Positions 57,716 to 64,000 of a stretch of 64,000 bases of DNA are shown in pieces. The notes under the pieces were generated by a model, which was not told the origin of the DNA, made no database searches, and was given only the letters and a program-made list of their open reading frames with translations. The stretch is taken from contig JACGCK010000029.1 of NCBI GenBank assembly GCA_014925825.1, positions 248,001-312,000 on the forward strand, written 5' to 3'. Numbering within the stretch: the stretch's first letter is position 1; every line of letters starts with the position of its first letter. A program made the translations under genes and the position numbers. The DNA is from Pholiota molesta. Its lineage: Eukaryota; Basidiomycota; Agaricomycetes; Agaricales; Strophariaceae.

Positions 57716-60700
57716 GACTTCGAATCGAGACACATTCTATTATTACGGACCACTTGCATTCCTGCTACGCACACGCTATCTAACCATGTAACATTTTTCT
57801 GGTATACATCTTTCTATACGACTTATGACGATTTGAACATAAGGTCCATTAGCTATTCGGCCAAGGACCGAGGCGATATTTATTAGCACCAATAAGTATA
57901 CTTTCGAAACGCCGAATGAGAGAGATTTACAGGCTAGTGCGTGGCGTTGACACACGGATCCGCGCACGGACGACTCCCACCTCAGTTGAAATTAAAATGA
58001 ATATTTTCAATTTGGATCTATGAAGTTTTAGTGGGATGTATGTACACACACGGAAAGGTCTCTTTCGATGGCGTTGGGAGCATATATAAACGTAATTGAT
58101 GGATGGCAAGACTTGTCGGATACGGTAAAAGCTGGCCTTTATCTGTAGAGCCAACTCAAAACGAGGTTGTTTTATAGCTGCAAAATACCACAGGTATGTA
58201 GGTAGTATGTTATAGCTTTTTCACACATTTCGAAGTGCTCCCAAGTCTGTTAGATAGTCGTTTTCCATCCTGACAGGAGATAACGAAGTTACCCACAGGC
58301 GACATGTATATATGCATGAGATAACAGTGGTTGCCGCCTACACTTTGTTGAGCGAATCCAGGAAACATTGATAGGCTATAGCGTTGAATTCAAAGCCATT
58401 GGCCTAGTACCCAGCCCGTTTAAACATTTGCGAAGCATAGGATTAACGTGCGGTTATGTAGCAGGAGGAGGCGTGAAGAAGCCATATAGAGTACATGCCA
58501 TCCTGCCTCCAGGAGATCGATACGCATCCCAAGTAATGACAGCATCAAATTGCGACATAGGTCATCTGCCGGGATATACAACTGCCGTTGACATCGTAGC
58601 ACATGGTGCCCCGCCTGAATTCAGATGGCACCTGCCCTGCAAAGGCTGCAATAGACGCCACAGGCTGCTGATGCCGTCATAGTAACACGAGCGGATGACC
58701 ATGTACCTCCATTAGAGGCTGCGTCAATTTGAATCAGCACCACAGGACTCAGTTGCGAGATGCGTTGCAATCGGGGTGCACATTGAGCAGGGATGATTGC
58801 GAATGTTCGCAGGCGTTGACAGTAAGCCGCCGAAGTTGAACAGTCAACCCCGGTTGTAGCGGCGTCCCATGAACATAAAGAACAGTGTCTGGTAATGGAA
58901 AAGTGAGACAAAAATACAGATCTACGGACTGAGGATAGATCCAACGATAACGAGGAACTCCAGCCAAGAACAAGCAAGTTTGCATGGAGCATGGAGCATA
59001 GGTACCCAGACAAACGACCGTCTAAGAGCACGGATCTTGAGCTGAACACTGTGAAGTAGGCAAATCGCAGTTTTCAGTAGGCATGAGCAATAGAGCAGTT
59101 ATCGAGTTCCATTGTACAACAATACGGCCAACACCCAACAGTTTGTCTGCTCTAGGAAGTTGGTGATAGTGATAGTGATCGCAATATCAGTGCAAATTCG
59201 ATGCGAGTTGGCCGATGAAGAAGGATGGATTGGAAGAGCGTCAAAGTTGGGAAAGACTCAGGCAGTACGCAGGGCTAGAGCAAGCACGGTGGTGGTAGAG
59301 TCTGAGCAAAAGGAAAACAAGAAACAGATGATAATGCGCGAACCCAGCGATTAAACGAAGCAGTGGGAGATGCGCTGCTGAGGTTTCAAATTCAGAGGAT
59401 CCAAGTGCATTCAGAACAACCTCTAAACACAACTGGCTACCGTCAAACAAGCTCAGATACTGCACATTTGTGCGTCCTTTCGAGGTCGACGGCTGGCGTA
59501 AGATCGTTGCTGGCCGAGATGATACCAATGATTGTAGGCAGCGACTGCAGAGGCCGGTATGTGTATGCTATGGGGTTATGGGGTATTCATTGCGGGTGAT
59601 ACTTGCGGATGGATAAAGTGGACGCATACCAATAGACTGGAGCAGTCAGTCGAGGCGATGTGAGATGGGTGGAGATAACCCAGAGTGCTGTCCATCTCGA
59701 CCTCCTGCCTCTTTCTCGTTCTTAGTCTATGCCGCCGCCACGAATCGCTTCTCTTCCGCTTCCTAAACATCCTCTCTCATACTTTCTACACGCCGAATGA
59801 AGGAGATTCCAGGCTTTCACGGGCTATACGTGGCGTTGGGGCTCTCTCTAAAGCCTACCCCAACTCTCGCGCTCCTTTCCGCTACGTCCGCCTCGTGAAA
59901 TCACTCTTGCCCTAGCATAGATAAATGCCTAGTTTGTTATTGCAGTGGATGAGTTTATGGCTTCACCGCCAGCGGGTGTTTGAGGGCAAGCAGTGTGCAT
60001 GTGTGGTGTTGGAAGTTCCAAGTTCAAGTTGACGCGTGACGCGTTGATGCAGGTCAAGCAGTAATCTTCCCACGCCGGTCTGCATGGAATTGGCCATACG
60101 TCTGATCCTCGTTCTGGACTCTGGAGTGAAGCCAACGAAAGAGTACTAGACGCCTGACATGACTGCGCTCTCTTCTTTCCGAACGTGGTGAGTGACGATT
60201 TCATTCATTTGCTCTAGTTGTTCTCAATGCTCATATTTTTCTCCAGATCTTCTCTTGATTCTGACGACCGAAGCTTGCTCGGGAAATGGGGCTTCCAAAC
60301 TGCGGTAACCCTGCCATTTGGCTTCGATTCTTATAATGTAAATGTAATGAAATAAAGGTAGGTATAAATTACAAGTATCGGACATCGGTCAAACCTTGGA
60401 AATGCTTTTCTTCAATGGATATCATAGCCATTTGACTCGGTGGGCATAACGTCAGATGGGAAAGCCTCTGGATGCAATTCGACAGAGGAAGGCCGTAATG
60501 CCTTGAACATCAGCTAGAACGTTTGCTTGGTCGTTGAAAATTTTTTTGGGAAGTATGGCGTGATATCTGTGAATTTGGTAAGGTTACATCTTCACAAGGT
60601 GTACTTATTATACGAATGTAACCTACATCGCACAGTGGGGCAGCTGCTTCTGCCTGGGATACGTCTCTACTTATGGGTGAAGGTTTCTGGTTGCTTCATG

Positions 60701-60747
60701 GGCTCCAGTGCGGCAATGGACTACTGAGTGGCACATCAAGCGCACAG
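57716..60747. other. Gene-free region
   Basis: 3 kb without a convincing gene. A block around 57910-57950 (CGCCGAATGA, GAGAT, AGGCT, CGTGGCGTTG) recurs imperfectly at 59791-59838, the trace of an old local duplication. Frames in 58620-59050 are open for about 140 codons but lack an ATG start, splice support or recognisable motifs. Confidence 0.4.
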
Positions 60748-61140
60748 TTACTCCCGGCTGTGTAAACTGCCGGATTCCCCTTTGTTTTCGCTGCCTCCTG
60801 TATATTGTTGACATTTTTTCCAAGGTATGCGCTGGGTGAATAAGTCGTTAGTGGAAGGTAGAATCATTTTTAGGCGGCATGATAGACTCACGACCAAGGT
60901 GTCCACTTTCTTGGGATCCGATTCAAAGGGCTCCGCCGGCGCTGATCGAAGCCTTGGGGAATGAACCTCTCGTGCGTTCTTTTCGCCAATAAAATTTGTC
61001 CAATCGGGTTTGGACGGAGAGCCTGCGCGGGGACGAGGGGCGGTGCGTTGTCGCTCAGTTGATGGGTTTTGATGGAGAGCCCTCGCTGGGCACGAAAGAG
61101 GCGCATTGATGTTCATCGAATTTGAGGGAAGATTTCGCAT
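60748..61140 (-). CDS. Possible small basic protein
   Basis: MRNLPSNSMNINAPLSCPAR, then QNPSTERQRTAPRPRAGSPS, and SPRLRSAPAEPFESDPKKVD. The frame is open to a TAA at 60748-60750. A well-formed intron with a CTAAC branch site (donor GTGAGT just after 60895, acceptor CCCAG near 60838) has a length divisible by three, so both spliced and unspliced forms stay in frame, with tail IPWKKCQQYTGGSENKG. It is Arg/Pro/Ser-rich and could carry a mitochondrial presequence. I know no family for it. Confidence 0.35.
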   Translation of the reverse strand: MRNLPSNSMNINAPLSCPARALHQNPSTERQRTAPRPRAGSPSKPDWTNFIGEKNAREVHSPRLRSAPAEPFESDPKKVDTLVVSLSCRLKMILPSTNDLFTQRIPWKKCQQYTGGSENKGESGSLHSRE

Positions 61141-64000
61141 CTAACGAGATTATATAGACAAGTTTAGGCCATTTGCATTAGGGCCACTGATGGGCCACGG
61201 TGCAAGCTGTTAGTACTTGACCACCATTTGTGGAAATTATGAACAAGCGTTCATCAATTAGCGCTTGCGAGCTTACACGGGAACGCGCTTGGAAACGGAC
61301 ATGTGAATTTGCTTGTTGTCTTTATCTGGTGTTGCCATGTTCTGGTCTCACGATTCTCTCCATAATCTCTAACCTCCTATGTTGGTTGTAACGTTTTGAT
61401 TTTATTTAGTGTTACTAGGTTCAGGCATGGTCATCTCGCAAGCGTAATGAATACCCTCGGAGGGAAGGTGAAGAACATCACGTATTTTAAGCTGATTAGT
61501 TGAGGTTCGGAATCAGAATAAATTGACCGAAGATTGCAATTTCAAACGTTGTCCTCCTGGACGAGAGTCCGTTATGCCATTACTACCTCTTGATGTAGAC
61601 ACAGCGAGTGCCTTTACGCCTGAGCCACACATGCCGAAAGCAAGTATACGATGCTGATGAACAACTTGATCTGGTTCACCGTAGTCAAGGATGCATAGGA
61701 GTGAGCGCAAAATCATTTATGAAGGATTTTTCCGAGCCAGGATGCGAAAGCCTCCGCCAGTAACTTGAAGAAGTAGCGCTCGTCTTTGGTAATTGACATT
61801 GCGAGGCGGCGAGGTTTGTTGGTAAAACATTGGGGCAGGCCGAGCAGACAAGAGGCCATGACCGAAAACTCTTCTGCTGACTGAGAGACGACTTGGATAT
61901 TGGAAGCACGGAGCTCATTAACCGTCCAATCGCTGGCCAGAGTTGGCCGAGACTATGTTTTTAGCCATGGTGAGGAATCAAGGAATCGTTGAGTGGCTTT
62001 GCCATCATGACTCGTCGATCATCAGTATTCAGTGATCCGCGCTCGCCTCTGGAGGCATAGTTCGAGATAAAAAGGGATTATCAGTACACAGCTGGAAGGT
62101 CGTATACAAGACAGAAGGACGAAGCGGAACCGACTGTAAGGAGAGCACATTCCAATCAGTGGTAGATTGTGGCATTCCGTTGTTTGAGTCCATGGCACTT
62201 CCACAAACACATTTCTCAGTAGCCCGGCCAACAAGTACGCAGGCGTTAGCAGAGTACCGGAAATGGTCGATATCGGGAATAAGCTTGAACCCGAAAATCA
62301 ACGATTTCCGGTAGCAGCTCAGTAGTACCGTTGGCCGATACCTGTAACGATGGATAGATGGATGGGAGATTCATGGGGAGAACGATTCCAGGACTTAAAG
62401 AAACATAGAGATGGACATTCTGGGGCTAGATCGCACACAGAGACGTCCACGTCCGGCCGGTGCATGAAACATAAAAGAAAAAATAAGGAGGACGACATGC
62501 GAGGTAGGTCGGCGGACCTGACGGCAGTGAGAGACGCGTCGGGGGACAGAAAGAAACATCGACTTCAGAAGGGACGGTGTCACGACGTAGAAGTCGATCA
62601 TCCATGGTACCGGTTCCGAATACGTTCGTCCTTCCCCACGAGTGTCGGGCACTACGCATGCGCGGCAACCGTGGTGCTCGTCTAGCTCTGAGTTCCGAGC
62701 TCCAAGTTTGGGGTGCGCTGGAGTCCTCGAGGGAGCAGGATTCCACAGTGCAAAGGGTGCGTTCTAACTACCGATCTCCTTAAAAGTACCCAAGAGTCAA
62801 GCCACGAGTCAGAGTAGACAAAGAAAGTGAAGCCGCAGAGAGTGCCGAAAGCGCTTCCCAGATATGAGGTCCAAAGGAGGGGTGGCATGAACCTACGACA
62901 CCGTCATGCCACTTGATACGTCCCACGTCGTTTTTTGGTTCCGATTCATTTGCATATGCCCGAGTACATGCTGGTGCTTGCATCAGATAAATATGCAGAA
63001 GCATATGTGTTAAACGGCAGTGGGAGGAATGTGGGCGCCAGTGGTGGTGGTGCGAAAACAACCGTACAGAACGTGCCACGCGAAAAGCAACTCCGATCGG
63101 CATCATCCGAACAGTGACGAGGTGACAGTGGCACGGGCGCCTCTGTTACTGTGACTCTAAGTATGGCCCGTGCGCTCGCCGCCCTGACTGCGCGCTGGGC
63201 GCAGTGTGGCGCATCTTTGATCAGCGCCATCGTCTCGCTCCATCATGATTCAACGCTGGGCGGGATGACTCAGGTGTTTTCTGGTGTATTCTGGTATTTT
63301 TTGCAACGCATGCGGTTGTGTGCGCGGGCGCAGTGCGTGTGGACTTGGCTGGGATGGGCATGGGCGCCAAGGCGCGCCTTCAAGTTGTTACTGGGGCTCC
63401 TCTGCATTACATAGAGACTGAAGCAACGCGCACCCGAGATCGCCAGTCCGCAGCGCCGACATCCATTCCTACATACATACTTACATACCTCCAAACGGGC
63501 GACGTCAGACCGTCACCGTGCGCCTTTGTTCCTTTTGTGGACAACAATGGGGGACGGAGGTGCGTCCGCGCCGCATTTCCACCTTCGGGGTTGGCTGGGC
63601 GGGGTATCTCATTTTTGTTTTGAGCTTAGCATGCATATGTAAGTAGGTTTTGACTCCTGGTGATTGTCTCTGTGTCTGTCTGATTTCCGAGGTGGTCGTG
63701 TGGATCGTGATGGGATGTTATAATGGCTACCATTAACCGTAACCATTGTTATCGCTGATATGTATGTAAGTTATACAAGCGTTGTGCAGAGTTCGTGGAA
63801 GTACGCAATAATGGATCATGGAAGCATCATGCATGACGGGTGACAGACAGACAGACAGACAGCAGATCTTTGGAATTGGGATTGGCATCGTAACGCGCTC
63901 CGAGGGATGCCCTCGGGCGCGCAGCCTCGAAGGCGTGGACTTGGATTTGGAATACTGTACATACCGTAACTTACAGTAATTTACAGAATACTCGGAGCAC
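61141..64000. other. Gene-poor end of the window with short tandem repeats
   Basis: No supported gene. A (CAGA)5 microsatellite lies at 63843-63862 and a CATA/CTTA-rich stretch at 63468-63487. The last 40 bases repeat TTACAG-like words. Frames overlapping on both strands in 62350-62900 are GC-driven and without motifs. Confidence 0.4.
63843..63862 (+). repeat. (CAGA)n microsatellite
   Basis: Five consecutive CAGA units inside a non-coding stretch. Confidence 0.8.

Noticed and set aside
58621..59049. 142-codon minus-strand frame
   Set aside because: No ATG at its start, no motif, no splice pattern; Ser/Leu-rich composition of a random frame.
62350..62888. Overlapping frames on both strands near the right end
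   Set aside because: Mutually exclusive, motif-free and short; no evidence favours either strand.
1..64000. CRISPR arrays or bacterial-type operon signals
   Set aside because: No direct repeats with regular unique spacers; all genes are eukaryotic with spliceosomal introns.

Overview
The window is nuclear DNA of a filamentous basidiomycete, most likely an Agaricomycete. Genes carry many short GT-AG introns of about 45-60 nt with branch-point-like CTAAC or CTGAC motifs. The protein families seen (NACHT-ankyrin NLR, multi-membrane WD40 protein, F-box-like protein, HECT_2 E3, GT61, P450, DHA1-type MFS) are typical of mushroom-forming fungi. All boundaries were spliced by eye from conserved protein frames.

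Layout. (i) 1-2.65 kb: 3' part of a very GC-rich PH-domain gene. (ii) 2.65-25.5 kb: a lineage-specific island. It holds an intact seven-exon gene for a protein made only of an NLR-type N-terminal region (3504-5041), a triplicated decayed sequence (9.1-11.7 kb), a full NLR with the same N-terminus plus NACHT and 27 ankyrin repeats (13984-19789), and much decayed, internally repeated DNA. The island stops where a WD40 gene loses its C-terminal repeats (25483). (iii) 25.5-45.1 kb: a compact stretch with a truncated WD40 membrane protein, cytochrome P450, MFS transporter, GT61 glycosyltransferase, histone H2A divergent from ATP10, a short-chain dehydrogenase and a proline-iminopeptidase-like hydrolase, plus a relic of a LINE-type RNase H domain. 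(iv) 45.7-57.7 kb: an intronless F-box-like gene with a downstream A tract, a HECT_2-type E3 gene, a frame-broken RMD1/DUF155 gene, a small coiled-coil gene and a secreted protein. (v) 57.7-64 kb: almost gene-free, with one possible small gene.

Two themes deserve attention. The NLR and the NLR-N-terminus-only gene share exon structure and upstream sequence, so they arose by segmental duplication; one is now a sensor-type receptor and the other a stand-alone signalling-domain protein with a proline/arginine-rich tail. Second, at least six otherwise conserved genes contain single-base losses, mostly in G or C runs, which points to consensus error or a local mutational process. All pseudogene calls here should be read with that in mind.
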